Shown: positions 11,474-23,513, counted from the first letter of the stretch. The stretch is 64,000 bases of DNA from Bimuria novae-zelandiae CBS 107.79 (GCA_010015655.1 ML976692.1:561501-625500); one strand, 5' to 3'. Notes: generated by a model not told the origin, from the letters alone. Program-made: numbers and translations.

Positions 11474-13555
11474 GGTGCCGACACTGGGCGCGACGGCGAG
11501 GTCTGGCGGTGATGCAAATGGGGGTGTGGGTGCGGGTTGGCGGCGACGTCGTGGTGATGGGAGATGCGGATGGAGGAAGCGGGCGGTGGGTGGGTGCCGT
11601 AGTTTTATTCAACAAGTCAGCTGGGTGGTGCGTACCCTATCTGTAGCGCTTGCCCAAGCTTTGTGCGGCTAGGTCCTCGAACCACGCTGAGGTATCGCTT
11701 TTTCAGGGTCTTTGCGCGTGCAGCTGGTCCACTGTGTATAGCGGTGCAAAAGGGCGATGGAGGTGAGATGCAGTGTCGGCGGCGGGTGGTGCCGGGGTTG
11801 ACACGGCGAAGGTTTGATGAGGCGTCGCCATGATGTGCGGGCGGCGGGCTTTGCGTGCACTGGCGGTTCTGCTGCGCTCTATCGCCTAACTGTTCCCTGG
11901 GCGGAGGAGGTTCAAGACCACGCTGCAAGGGCTCAGGACAGAACAGGCGTTAACCCGATTGGGTTAGCCCTTTCATCTGCCAGTGGTCTCCTTCTCCCTC
12001 AGATGCTATCAAAATGCAGTGCAGCATCTGGCTGCTGCGGTTCTGTTGCTGCATCGCGATGCTGCGTCGGCGCTTCTGCCAGTGCGGGCCTGTCGCACTC
12101 TTCTTTGTGGCGCTAGATGCAGATTTGTTTGGGTCGCCCGGCCCATTCCTGGAGGTCTGCCTCCTGCCCGGGACTCCTCGCAAACAACACGCGCCACACC
12201 CGTGCCCCTAGAATAAAGCGATCAAAGAAATGCCGCTTCTAATTGTCACCAGGCTTTATTGCTGCTGCAGGTTGCACCTTGCTTGCAGCCTGCTGTCCCT
12301 GATACTGTGAAGACTGCCAACCCGAACCCGGCTACGGCGGGCTTTCCAAGGTTGCGCGATTCATCCGTGATCCTCTACCGCATCACAAGCCCATCAGCAG
12401 GCGCATCCCTCTTCCATACCGTGTCCGCCCATGGCCCCGGTCTTTCAGCTGCGTGTATAGCATAGCACAGAAGCTTCTAACCTCGCACTCGCATCTCAGC
12501 ATGGCGAGTTCAGGCTCGCCCAGACTCTCCCGTGTTTCGGACACCTACGAGTAAGATCGGCGGGAGTTGTGGCCAGCCCTGCGGCTTCATCTCCAAGCCC
12601 GTTTCGGTCTGAAAGCACGTGATTTAATATCATCGACTGCGCGCACTAGAGGGTGGCTGTTGGTCTTTTTGTGCTTGGATGCCGACGAAGCGCATCTTCG
12701 CCAGTGACAGCCCGTGGCAACCGGTTTGATGTCGGTGGGATTATTCCATGTGTAGCTTGGTGACGCGTTTTTGCGTGACTGGCCCCCGGACACGCGATGC
12801 ATCAGGCACTCAGGCTGGCGAAGTACTTGTAGCCATGCTCTTCGTGCGGTTGAATGCAAGCGAGTGGATCGCCCTCCGATGATGATGCCCGGATTCTCTC
12901 ATGCTTGTCTAAGCGGTGACGCGGGCAACCTGTCGTCGAAACCAACATGGGCCGGCGTCTCCCGGCATTGAAGGGCCACACACCGCGGGCAGAGGAACCG
13001 GACGCTCTGCCATCTAGAGATGCGCGCGACGCCGGTGTCGGCACAAGAAGCCACTGACAAGTCACGGCTTATACAGACTGAAGAGTGGAAAATGTCGCGC
13101 ATTTAGTGCAGCGGGTGACAGTGATCGCAGTCCAAACGAAGGGCAGGTCGCGGCTGCCGTCGCAAAAGCGAACTGTACACACTCGCACCTTCCTTTCCAC
13201 CAACTTTACGCACATGGGAACGAAAATGGACAAGCATTGACACAATATAGGGACATTCGAAGTGCGCTCATGGTATAACTTCGTCGATATGGTACTCTCT
13301 GCAATTTGGTGCCTTTTCGTCGTTCCTCGTCTATTTGCACTCCCACCTGTGGGTATCACAAAAGAACGTTACCCTGCCCAGGCACAAAATTCCGCCAGCT
13401 GCCAAAAACTGGCTTTGAAGACGCCTCCACCCAGTTGAACGCCGTAATCGTGATCGCATACCGATTTTCAGAAACCGAAACTCCGTAAACCCATTAAACA
13501 AAGGAGATCATGGCCTGCAGCGTTAGTCGTGGCGACGGTTACAATAACGATGCTC
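11474..13555. other. 2-kb intergenic region
   Basis: Normal base composition, no RIP signature. Open frames up to 180 codons occur on both strands but are out of phase with one another, low in complexity (many CGG/GCG triplets) and without recognisable domains. The stretch next to 11474 is probably the promoter of the Ies4-like gene. I see no RNA gene or transposon end. Confidence 0.5.
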
Positions 13556-14386
13556 TCAGAGTTCGGTCCAATGCACCGTCTCGACCCGTTCCACCTCAAA
13601 TCTTTCCCTCCTTCCCTTCTTCTCGCTATTGCCCCGTCGTTTCAACAGAGACTTCATTCGAGTAGCCAGCTTCCCTAGCGGGTCACTTTGTACTGGTCCT
13701 TCTCCTCCTTCCTTTTTCTCCTCCTCTTCTTCTACTAGAGGAGGATGGTTTTCCTTCTGTGGCTCTTCTTGAATTGGCCTGACTGGATGCGAGAATCTCG
13801 GTGCGCCCACACTCGTGTCCTTGCTGATAGACGGCTTCAGTTTGTGTCTGGAGAACCTCTTCTTTGGAGGCTTCTGCAAAGGCACCAGCATGTCCCACCT
13901 AGGCTCGCGAGGTGTCGAATCGTCTGACTTGACAGGTGGCAGCAGCACCAATGTCGATCCCTCCCAGTTCGAGCCCATTCGAGGAGAGTATGCAGGTGTC
14001 GAAGGCTCTGAGTCGATAAATGTTCCAAAAGATTTGCCCGACATGGGTGGCGACATAGGCCCCGACAGGGCGGGAGATAGGGCTGGCATGGGTGATACTG
14101 GAGGAAGGGGCGACCTCGGCTCACTGGGGCGTGGGGAGGATGGAAGGCCTGAGAAACGGTGCGAGCCGGGGCGTGGTGACGGTGGAAGACCAGAGAACCG
14201 ATGCGGCTGAGTGACGAGACTGTCCGGCGAGAGCAGTGATGGTTCTTTTGGAAGGCCGTGGCTCGACAAGGCTGAGTATTCGGTGCGAGAGCCGCTGCGT
14301 CTGTGACTGCTCGTCTTGGGCTCGGTCGAAGATATGGACAGCGAGCGTGCCGACAGTACGGGCGATCGGCTTGGGTCCATGTCCAT
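13556..14386 (-). CDS. Pro/Ser-rich protein of unknown function (276 aa)
   Basis: Not recognised. The start at 14386 gives M-D-M-D-P-S-R-S-P-V-L. The frame stays open about 100 codons upstream, but that part has different composition and is probably leader. The protein is mostly disordered: Ser/Arg-rich (residues 8-40), then tandem H-R-F-S-G-L-P-x-S-P-R-P units (two copies, about residues 60-85), then P-x-S-P repeats. A more conserved-looking block follows: G-K-S-F-G-T-F-I-D-S-E-P-S-T-P-A-Y-S-P-R-M-G. Next come W-D-M-L-V-P-L-Q-K-P-P-K-K-R-F-S-R, an acidic E-E-E-E-E-K-K-E run and a basic C-terminus (M-K-S-L-L-K-R-R-G). The S-P/T-P density suggests a phosphoprotein; no enzyme domain is visible. 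Confidence 0.7.
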   Translation of the reverse strand: MDMDPSRSPVLSARSLSISSTEPKTSSHRRSGSRTEYSALSSHGLPKEPSLLSPDSLVTQPHRFSGLPPSPRPGSHRFSGLPSSPRPSEPRSPLPPVSPMPALSPALSGPMSPPMSGKSFGTFIDSEPSTPAYSPRMGSNWEGSTLVLLPPVKSDDSTPREPRWDMLVPLQKPPKKRFSRHKLKPSISKDTSVGAPRFSHPVRPIQEEPQKENHPPLVEEEEEKKEGGEGPVQSDPLGKLATRMKSLLKRRGNSEKKGRRERFEVERVETVHWTEL

Positions 14387-16607
14387 CCGTCGTACGACCC
14401 TCGGTTGGTCAATGAAAGGGTAGACGAATGAAACACCAGATACAAGGGCGCTCACACGCGACCAAAGCCAGCGCTTAATAGTGACAGCAGAGCTGGAGGA
14501 TGTTAAGCGCCAAACGAAAGTCCCCGACGAAAACCAAGAGCAGCCGTTGAGTTCGAGGTCGTGTAACCTACGAGGATTGGAGGCGCCATTATAACATGCT
14601 GAGAAGGCGCTGCGCCAGTCCTCCGGGAGCGGGATCCTTCTGCAAAGCCTGATGTGTTTGCGGCGTAGTCGACCTAAAACACGCAAGATCAGCCTGGTGT
14701 TAGTGTTCAGTGTCCATGCGGCATGATATGATCGCGGATAGACTTACGAAGCTTTTGGCACCCGCACCCGCTGAGAGAAGCGTTGTGAACACTAGTATAT
14801 GGGCGCTAGACCTTGTTCAGCCCTGGCGCTTACAATGCGCGTCGTCATTGGCGCTCATAAACAACAGCCCCACTGATCAGGTTGTGGTTTGCTAGGGTAG
14901 GCGGCTAGAGGGGCGGAACGCGGCTGTTGCTAAACACAGTCTTACGGGGCATCCCAGGATGAGCAAAAACCCACTGGCCCACGGGGAAGACGGTTCTGAG
15001 GGCGATGATCCTCATTGGGCGAGTTGCTAGACGTAGTCCAGCCAATGAGCGCGCAGAAGAGGATTCTGAGGGTGTAAGAACACCATAGTTCCCCCATAGT
15101 TCCCCTCAGCTCGCGATGGAGAGAATGGCTCAGCTCACGGCCCGGCTCACTCGTAGCTTATGACTAGATGGCCCGATTTCTGCTTGTTTTGGGAAGGAGG
15201 GGAGGCTGCCAATAAGGGGATTGAAGGGCGACTGTGCCGCAACGACACCTCCGTTTTACGCCCCTAACGAGACAGGGTGCAACCACACAGCTGGGTTCAG
15301 ACGTTCACGAGTTGCTGTTGATCTAACTAGCCGTACTCATCGGTCGGTCGAGCCCTGTCCAGCCCGTGCACTTCGCGCGATCAACAGGAAGAGCCACTCC
15401 CGCAGCCTATGGACGGACTCATCCGCGGCCTCTGCATGCTTGACGATGAGGCTGAAAGAGGACCGCAACAGTGTTAAGGCATTGTGGTGACCAAGCGCAG
15501 GCGTTCCGCGCGACAGTGCAACAACGTTAAGCGCCAGCTATGACTGGAAGAAATATAGTCCATGTCCGTCGTCAAGGGTGCATGAAAGGCAGAACTTCTT
15601 CAACAGATCGAGAAGGGGCTCAAGGCAGACTGGTCGTTATCTTCAGGTGACGTGGCAGGGTGGTCAGTGGAGTCGAACAGCGGACGAGGTCGAAGTAGGA
15701 ACGAACTCAGTCAAATGCGCCAGAGCGGCACAGTCTGCTATCATGTGCTTGCTAATATCGGTCCCAGTCATGCCGATCGTATCAGAGCAGGTGGGCAACG
15801 TCGTGAAGGTGTCGACGCGTCTAGTGTACGTGGAGAAGCTACTATTGAAAAGCGCATCTGCCTAGATCAAATTAGGGGAAGCGCGGTGCCAAATTTAACC
15901 GAACATGTCCTTCACCATGATTCCTGCCTCCATCAATCAATTGAAGCACCAGCAAAGTGCTCAGCGCCCGTGCTAACAATTACCGAAAGCTTGTTGCGAA
16001 TTTGTTGTTCGGTTCTCACTATATGCCCTCTATCAACCGGCCACTCGAAGACCTGCACTCGAAGCCAGACTTCAACAACACGTTTGTAGGAAGGGGACGC
16101 TCACGGTTACAATGGCCGGCGATAGGCTGTCACCTAGACAACGATGTTCTATTCACGGATGTTACGTGGAAAAGCTTAGCTCATTTGCGCACAGTCATTC
16201 CATTATGCGACTCATTGTAGACGGAATGCACTGCGTAGGAGAACCCAACAGTTGCACCTGCATCGAAGAGGCACAGTAAAGTTGGCTCTGATATACGAGT
16301 ATACGAGTCTCCCGATCCTTGCGACCTCACTTCATGTGCGAAAGCTGCGAAAGTGTTGTTGGTAGAGGGCTCGTCTGCCCCATCCACTGTTGTTGTGTAC
16401 CTCATTCCTCACTACTCCCTCCCTGAGGTAACGTTCATCATGTGTCGTCCTTCATTCCTGTACCAGTCGAAACAGTCGGGACCGCAACAAGATCACGCGC
16501 CCCTCAGTTCATGATAAATTCAATTCCTTTGGCCGAAACTGTTTCACTGCTTCAGTGACCTCTTTGCCCACACTCGTTTTACCACACTCCTTATATTTCT
16601 ATTCAGG
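14387..16607. other. 2.2-kb intergenic region
   Basis: No gene supported. A frame continuous with the downstream-strand gene covers 14387-14686 and may be its 5' leader. Between 14930 and 15200 several short GC-rich direct repeats occur (for example CATAGTTCCCC twice near 15084-15105). Other open frames are short and on both strands. Confidence 0.5.
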
Positions 16608-17459
16608 ATGAGGTTTCTTCACTCCTTGGTCGAATTGGCCTTAGTTGAGCTGGCTGCCTCGCATGTCATCCAGCTCCATACCGAGGATGCTTCAAACGTC
16701 ATCGCAATTCGTGAGGAGGCCGTAGTCGCGCAAGCTGCAGCACCTGCGGCTGCTGGTGACGATCATGGCGAAGGCTGGCACCCCAAGACTCGTCAGCCAC
16801 ACCTTTTCAACCTCAGAGCGAACGACCGATGCGACCGTTGGCACAAACCGTTCCCGGAGACGAAGAAGTCTCAATGCCCGTTCGACTCCTATGCCATTAG
16901 ACTGGAGAAGGGTATTCTTGTTGCAACACCCTATAACAAATGGTAGGACCCTCAACTCGCGGCCTTGTTCGTGGATGATGATACCTAGCTGTACACTGTA
17001 AGCCACACATTATCCCCATAAGAGCGAGACTCAGTTCACTGATTGTGTAAATAGGTCAGCAAGGAACCCCTTCAGTTGTACGTTGATGCTGTCACCGGAG
17101 CTGTCAAGTACACCAAATTCGGATGGCTCCCACCGAGCGCCATCTCTACTGGCTGGTATCACACTGGCAGCAACCCTATCCAGATCGTCGATCCCAGCCC
17201 ATCATATCTCACCTGGCCTTCTACATACGATATCACTGAGGGTGGAAAATTCGCCTTCTGCCCGCTCGGCAGCACGGGTCAATACCAGGTCTTTGTCAAC
17301 AACTTCAAATTTGATTCGCAGGGCGTCGCAAAGAGGCGTTGCAAGTACTATCAGCTTGCAGCTCTGAACGCGAACCCATGGAAGCAGCAAGGCTCGTCGC
17401 CGTCCCAGGGCGACGGCCACGGATACGACCATGACAATGACCAGGACAACAGCGACTAG
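16608..17459 (+). pseudogene. PhiA-like secreted cell-wall protein, two premature stops
   Basis: Two exons, 16608-16997 and 17055-17459 (GTAAGC donor, TAG acceptor), join in frame to 264 codons. The start M-R-F-L-H-S-L-V-E-L-A-L begins a signal-peptide-like hydrophobic stretch. The body has C-P-F-D-S-Y-A-I-R-L-E-x-G, then V-D-D-D-T-x-L-Y-T, L-Y-V-D-A-V-T-G-A-V-K-Y-T and a late F-A-F-C-P-L-G-S-T-G-Q-Y-Q-V-F-V-N-N. This spacing recalls PhiA-type fungal cell-wall proteins, though the match is by pattern only. Two TAG codons interrupt exon 1, at 16944-16946 (after N-K-W) and 16986-16988. Both are one C-to-T change, on one strand or the other, from TGG and CAG in CpA context, as RIP would produce. 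Splicing them out with the GTAGG...TAG alternative breaks the frame. The C-terminus is Asp/Gly/His-rich. Confidence 0.65.
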
Positions 17460-18072
17460 CATCAGGGATACGACACGTCGGATAACAAGTCGTGAAAGAG
17501 ACGATGAGCACCAGGACATTCTTTTGAGTGATAGATCTCGGTGGCATACGGAGTCCTGCATGGAAAGCGTTGCCATTGCTGTCTTTACTACTCCTAATCA
17601 ACCCCAACATCCCGACCTTTCCTATGTCTATATCTCGTGTATTTAATTTCAAATTGAATATCTAGTGGATTCGCCGTACACAAAGCTCCACTTTCTCAAC
17701 GTTTCTTGCAGTGTCCCTTGCCCGCTGTGTTCAACGTGTTTTCGGTGAGCGGCGACTTTTCAGTCCGTTTACTCACAGTTGATCCTGGGAGCGAAGCCGG
17801 TCGCCGACTGTGCAAACGCTCTGGCGCGATTCTGCGGTGCGTTGGAAAAATTGTTACTCGGTCGCGCCTTCCCTTTGTGACCTCACCTCACCTTCACCGC
17901 GTTCGAGGCGCGCCTCGCGACAAAAGTTCTCTCCGCGTCAACTTCGAGTTTCGCTTTTTCTTCTTCTCTCTACCCACTTCTTGCCTTTTGCGACCGTTTT
18001 GGCATCTTGTACGCCGGCATCGCTTAGTTCGCTATCGCACTACACCAGCAACGTCATTACACCAAATCCACT
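17460..18072. other. Intergenic and 5' leader
   Basis: The 3' flank of the secreted-protein pseudogene and the leader of the next gene. From about 17930 to 18000 the + strand is pyrimidine-rich (TTTCTTCTTCTCTC), typical of fungal core promoters. Confidence 0.5.
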
Positions 18073-19604
18073 ATGGAATTTCTTCGCGGAGCTCTGGAGT
18101 TGAAGTATATGCATTCTCCTTCAGCTGAGGAGTTAGAGTTGGAGCAACGTCTCTCGCAGCAAGACTTCTCACAGCAAGACCTTTCGCACTACCCGCAAGG
18201 CGAATCGCTTCAAGACTTCGGCGCGAGATTTGGCTACGATGATGTGGATGTCGATTGCCTTACGCAAGAAATCATCGACGGAACAGTCGATGATGACATG
18301 TTCCTCTTGTTCAGGGACTGGAGCTGCAAGAAGCTAGAGAATTACGATACAGCGAAGCGGTATATACGAGAGCTTGGGCTCGACCAGGTAAGCCTTTTGA
18401 CATACTAACTGACAGTGCACGGCGCTTGGCTGACTTTACACAGGGTTACGACACTGCCCGCATCGCGAACAGAAGAGTGCGCCAGCTCGTCGAAGAAGTC
18501 GAGCATTTCAGGCCCGCGTCCCCGCACGGTAAAGGCAAATCCGATGACCATGAACGAGTGCTGAGCTTGGTGGAGTTGTTGCGCGCGAGCCCTGACGAAC
18601 TGAACGAAGCCGCTGCAGAGAATGCAGAGAATCTCGAGACGCAAGAGAGAGCTTTCAAGGAGAGTTTAGAGAGCCCCCAGAAGTCAGAGAAGTCGCTGCG
18701 AGCTGTCCCAGATTCGCCCACCCCTATGCGCTCGCCCAGAATACTCTCTTCTCTTAGAAAAACAACAAGCCGCCTCCGAGTTCGCACAAAAGGGTTGAAG
18801 CAAAGCTCGCCATACACGTCACCTATGACTGCTTCCGCACAACACGAATCGGCTATTTTCGAAAGCCATATCACCGAGCCCCTCGTGTCGCCTCTTCATG
18901 CTCCAACCGCATCTGCACGCGTCAACTCGCTACCGGTTCTGAAGGAGAAACCGTCCGTCTCAGCCAGCCCTTTTGCGACATACCCACCCGACACTCCCGA
19001 ACGCCCAGCTCCTCTGAGCATCCGATCCCGCACAGCCAATGCGGCTCTTCCTTCTGGCGCATTGCGATCAGTCTCGACCCCGGTCCGAAGCCGGTTCGGC
19101 CCTCCTCCCTCTCTAGCTCCTACGTCGCCGCTACCGGCGCTGCCATCAGGGGTGCGACCACCCCGCTACCATCTGTTCCCGCAGCAGACGGCGCAAAGGC
19201 AGCCCCAAACGAGGACTTCACCGGCCCGCAAGGTGAGCCACGAGCAGCGTCGCGCTGCACAACTCGCAGCTGAAGAGGCCCGTGAGGCCAACCACGCCGC
19301 CATGAGCGGTTTCGATGCAATTGCACAGGTAAGTACCGCGGGAAACCGTTCCTCTGTTTTGCTGCGGGATCTGCTGGGGGCTTTGGAGGGAGCGGGGGGT
19401 TACTCTGGGAGAGTTGAGGCGGATGGGGAGGGTTTGGGCGCGGAGGTGGGATTGGGGGAGGTCGGTGGTGAGGAGGAGGAGAGGGTGGTGGATGGGGGAG
19501 CGGGGGGTGACTTGGGGGATGTGGAGGAGGATGAGATGGATGAGGTCGCCGAGGTCAACAGGGCTCTTGCCCGCATGAGGGCCAGTGGATGGGGAAGGTT
19601 TTGA
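18073..19604 (+). CDS. Disordered Ser/Pro-rich protein of unknown function (491 aa)
   Basis: Not recognised. Exons 18073-18387 and 18444-19604 join in frame (GTAAGC donor, CAG acceptor). The N-terminal 125 residues look folded and helical (L-F-R-D-W-S-C-K-K-L-E-N-Y-D-T-A-K-R-Y-I-R-E, then a basic helix after the intron). Then come a Leu-rich helix (residues ~145-200) and a long Ser/Pro/Thr-rich region with many S-P and T-P sites. A helix (H-E-Q-R-R-A-A-Q-L-A-A-E-E-A-R-E-A-N-H) precedes a Gly/Glu repeat region, and the end is V-N-R-A-L-A-R-M-R-A-S-G-W-G-R-F. A strong GTAAGT at 19328 with a CAG at about 19558 could define an optional intron that removes the Gly/Glu region. No enzymatic motif is visible. 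Confidence 0.75.
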
Positions 19605-19665
19605 GGGGGGCGGAGTGGGGGTACGGGGATGGGGGGATGGGGGAGTACTGGTTGTTTGCGGGGGC

Positions 19666-20645
19666 GTGTTGCCCGAGGATAGGCAATACAGTGACGGGGT
19701 TTTTGGCCTCTCGCATACCCAGATGATGATGAATGAAATTTACACATACCTGAACTTAGAGCGCACTTCCTCACCACATGATGCGTATATTCCCGAGGTC
19801 TTGCAAGTAGCCTGTCTACTTGGTCAGATAGCTCTTGTAAAGCGCGTTACGTTTCCCCAGGATAGGCATTACAAAGGTCGATTTCCACAGGTTTTTACAA
19901 ATAAAAGTAGCTGGTGATCATGTCTTAAGAGAGGTACATGTCGATAATCTATACCCAAGTGGTTTCAAATGCATGTAGCCCGCTCGCTGCACCCACCACG
20001 TACTCACAAGCACCCTAATACTCTACTAGATCAGCTCCTGCGAGCAGAGGCGTGTTGTCCCAGGATAGACAATACAATGACCGAATTCCGCGCAAGACCT
20101 AGTGTTCTCAAATGGTCTAACTCCTTACATTGGCATTTTAGCCCTGACATCGACAAATACTCACCCATCCGCTACTATACTGCACCAGCCATGTACTTAC
20201 AAGCACCACGTTCCCGTGTATAAATAGCCCTCGTATTAACGGTCGTGTTGCCTCAGGACGCACAATATAACAGCCGAAGTTCTTCGTAGCTTTGACATGT
20301 CGGGTGGTGCTGTCTTGGTATGTAAGCTCCCGGTTCGTAGTCACTGACCGAAATCAGCAGCATGCTATCCAACTACGGACCCATCTTGTACTCATAGGCC
20401 CTACGTTCCTCCTATAGTTCTGCTGTTGCTAAGGGAGGTGTGTTACTCCGGGATGTACGTTACAATAGAATTTCGCGAAGATGAATCGTTTTCAGCATCA
20501 CTAGATTGGCACGTTAACAGTCACTTGCGAAAAAAGGGGAATGCTGACTGGATGCGTACATACCGTAAATTTACAGCTCTATGCTCTACCCATAGACTGC
20601 ATCGTGCGAGTAGGTGTGTAGCCTCAGGATATATAATACTGTAGC
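19666..20645. repeat. Decayed ~190-bp tandem repeat, about six units
   Basis: A core close to GTGTTGCCYCAGGATAGRCA followed by ATACARTGACCG recurs at about 19666, 19848, 20052, 20245, 20440 and 20616, i.e. spacings of roughly 182, 204, 193, 195 and 176 bp. A second shared block, CATGTACTTACAAGCACC or variants, sits 50-60 bp before the core in most units (19997, 20190, 20387, 20552). Units are perhaps 55-70% alike by eye. It lies between a gene end (19604) and the start of the cyclophilin gene (21095). No open frame runs through it and it is not AT-skewed. Confidence 0.7.
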
Positions 20646-21094
20646 GGATGTTCTCAGGAAGGATTGTCCCTAGGTACCATTCCACATGTACCCTACCTCT
20701 GGACCGCTTGAGAATGTACTAGCAGATATCCTGTTATGATACAATGTCAGGATCTGTACTACAATCCGAGCTACTCCACGATGCATAGGATACGAGCCGG
20801 CTTGGAGCGACTCTTTGCATAATCCTGGAGTGACTATCTCTTTGAGCTGCACTTATTCCGTTTCTCCAGTCGCGTGAATCAGGAAACGTATTACTGGATA
20901 GCATTGAAAATTGCGATGGACGTGGAGTCTGGCGTGGCATCCTGAGTATAATGGCTTGGAGATGCGCCGTGGAATTCCCGAGGTGACGTCGGACGAAGCT
21001 TGGTGGCCCGAGCTCGGTGACCTGCAGCTTCCCTCGGCGCAACTTTTGCGACGCGACAAACACACTCCTCTCTCCACCCACAACAGCTGCGAAC

Positions 21095-22705
21095 ATGTCG
21101 GTGCTGCTGGAGACGTCGCTCGGCGACATAACGATTGACTTACTCGTCGATGACGCGCCTAAATGTTGCGAAAAGTAAGCTCCCAAGTCTCCTTCTACCC
21201 ATCTCTATGCGACAGCTGTCGCGTCTCTCTTTCTTTTGTTGCGTATAGAAGCAAGCTGAGTACAGAACAGATACTAACAAGTCGCCCTTTATAGTTTCGT
21301 CAAACTATGCAAAGTCAAGTACTACAACTTTGCGCCCGTCCACAGCGTGCAACCCGACTTCTCCTTCCAAACAGGCGACCCCATCGGTCCCGGCTCCAAA
21401 GATAGCGATGGCGGTCGCTCAATATGGGGCTTGCTTGACCCTTCCAACCCAGCGAAGAAGACCTTCCGGCCTGAGTTCCAATCCAAGCTGAAGCATGAGG
21501 AAATGGGCACAGTCAGCATGGCGACGGCGCCCTCACTAGATGACTCAGACGAGCGCTACGCGGGTAGCCAGTTCATCGTCACGCTCGCCAACAACATCGA
21601 TTACTTGGACAAGAAGGCTGCCATCTTTGGACAGGTGGTGGAGGGCTTCGATGTTTTGGAGAAGATCAACGCGGCTTTCATCGACGACAAGGGTCGACCA
21701 CTGAAAGATATTCGCATACTACACACTGTCGTCTTGGACGACCCCTACGACGACCCGGCAGGTCTTGTTGAACCACCCGAGAGCCCCGTGCCGTCCGCCG
21801 CCCAGCTCGCGACCGTGCGTGTAGGATACGACGAGACCCTGGAGGAAGAGAGAGACCCGGAGACTTTGGAGAAGGTCCGCCGCGAGCGCGAAGCGCGTGC
21901 ACAGGCGCTTACACTAGAGATGGTGGGCGATCTGCCCTTCGCTGAGGTTGCACCACCAGAGAACGTGCTGTTCGTCTGCAAGCTCAACCCGGTCACCCAG
22001 GACGAGGACCTGGAGCTCATCTTCTCCCGTTTCGGCAAGATCTTGAGCTGCGAAATTATAAGGGACAAGAAAACCGGCGACAGTCTTCAGTATGCTTTCA
22101 TTGAGTACTCAGATCAGAAAGAGTGCGAGCAAGCGTACTTCAAGATGGACGGGGTGCTGATCGATGACCATCGCATCCATGTCGACTTCTCACAGAGTGT
22201 GTCCAAGATTGCAGATGATTGGAGAGATACGACCAACTTGAAACGAAGACGAGCAGCTGGAGGAGGGTTCGGCGGCATCGACAACCTGCAGAGGAAGAAG
22301 CAGTACCGTGGCGATGCTGGCCGAGAAATTGTCAGTGATTCGGTGGTCAACAAGCTCATCATCAACCAGGATGCGTCTTCGAGAGAAGGTCGTGATGGCC
22401 GGCGAGACCGCGATTCGAAGACCAACGGCCCTTCACGAGACAAGTACGAGCCGCGTCGGGACGACGGTCGGAGGAGAGAACGCCGAGAACAGTCATATCA
22501 CGATGATAAGTGGAAGCACGATCGCAGCCGCAGCCCAAGGCGGGATCGCCGCGACCGCGATGGAGATGGACGATACGACGACCGCGCACGACAGGAGGAC
22601 CGCCGACGAGACCGCAGCAGAGATCGGTACAGAGACAGTCGACGAGACAGAAGCCGTGATAGGCCTCGGAGAGAAGACAGAGATGACCGCCGGCGTCGGG
22701 ACTGA
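21095..22705 (+). CDS. cyp6: PPIL4/Cyp6-type cyclophilin with RRM
   Basis: A nuclear cyclophilin-like protein of the PPIL4 family, linked to the spliceosome and transcription. Exons 21095-21174 and 21295-22705 (GTAAGC donor, TACTAAC branch point at about 21271, TATAG acceptor) give 496 aa. The cyclophilin domain spans 1-170: L-G-D-I-T-I-D-L, then [20 protein letters not shown] and G-S-Q-F. The Arg that catalytic cyclophilins carry in the F-H-R position is Ser here, as PPIL4 proteins also lack it, so isomerase activity may be weak or absent. The RRM (about 245-325) has L-F-V-C-K-L (RNP2) and Y-A-F-I-E-Y (RNP1). The C-terminal 110 residues are R-D/R-S repeats, a splicing-type tail. Close agreement of the RRM region with animal PPIL4 makes the call firm. 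Confidence 0.95.
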
Positions 22706-23513
22706 ACGTGTCTTTCGCTTTACGGGTTGCCCATGTGAGGCGACAGCCTCGTGTATAACATAGTATCTTTCGGCCGCGCAGAGCGCAGCCTAGGAGTTGA
22801 GCACGAACAAATGATACCATGATTTCGATACACCACCCAAGCTTCTTGCTTCTTGTTCTGGACTCGCACGGGCGATCGTATAGATGTGCGCCGTCGTTGG
22901 TTTCTTTGCATTGCTTCATGTTATTTTGGTCTTGAAACACGCCACAAGCCATACCCTCCACCAAGTCCTCCCACGAACGCCCAGCACCTGCATGCACTGC
23001 GCAACCACACACGCCTAGTCCTCTGCTCACCCTAGTCCGCTCGGGTAAGCCCTCGTTGGTCGAATCTGTGGAAGGGGCCGAATCAGGATCGCCGACTGAT
23101 TACCCGAATCGCAAAGCGCAGCCTAGCGACACCCAAAACAGACCACCGAACCACGAGACTTGGAAGCTGCAAGAGAATCTGGGGTGCTGCCAAGCATGTG
23201 TAACAAGGAAGAGTGCGCGCGAAAGAGTGGATGGTACCCGAGACGGCGACATCGTAGGGCTAAGTGCTCGTGAGTTCGTTCACGAAGTCCGTCACTGTGG
23301 CTTCGCATGTAGAGTGATGATAGTATATAGAGGGACAGTTGGAGAGGCAGAGAAGACCATCACAACAGCTCATCAGCTCAACACACTACAGACCACAACA
23401 GTCTTTTCCAGTCGGCTTCCAGCTTACAATCTTTACCACACGCATTCTCTTCAACAACACTACCACTCTCTACCGCACCAAACAAACCACCAACCACCAT
23501 ACCTACATTCAAA
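22706..23513. other. Intergenic region
   Basis: The 3' flank of the cyclophilin gene, then the promoter and leader of the small secreted protein; a CA/CT-rich leader runs from about 23350 to 23510. Open frames on both strands shadow the RD-repeat coding region. Confidence 0.5.

Noticed and set aside
16941..16988. An extra 46-bp intron that would remove both stops of the PhiA-like gene
   Set aside because: GTAGG...CTAG boundaries exist, but using them shifts the frame into exon 2, which then loses all family resemblance.
19666..20645. CRISPR-like array
   Set aside because: Units are ~190 bp and strongly diverged, the genome is eukaryotic and no cas genes exist; this is decayed tandem repeat.
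22308..22763. Extra coding frame overlapping the cyclophilin C-terminus
   Set aside because: It is an artefact of the R-D/R-S codon repeats read out of frame.
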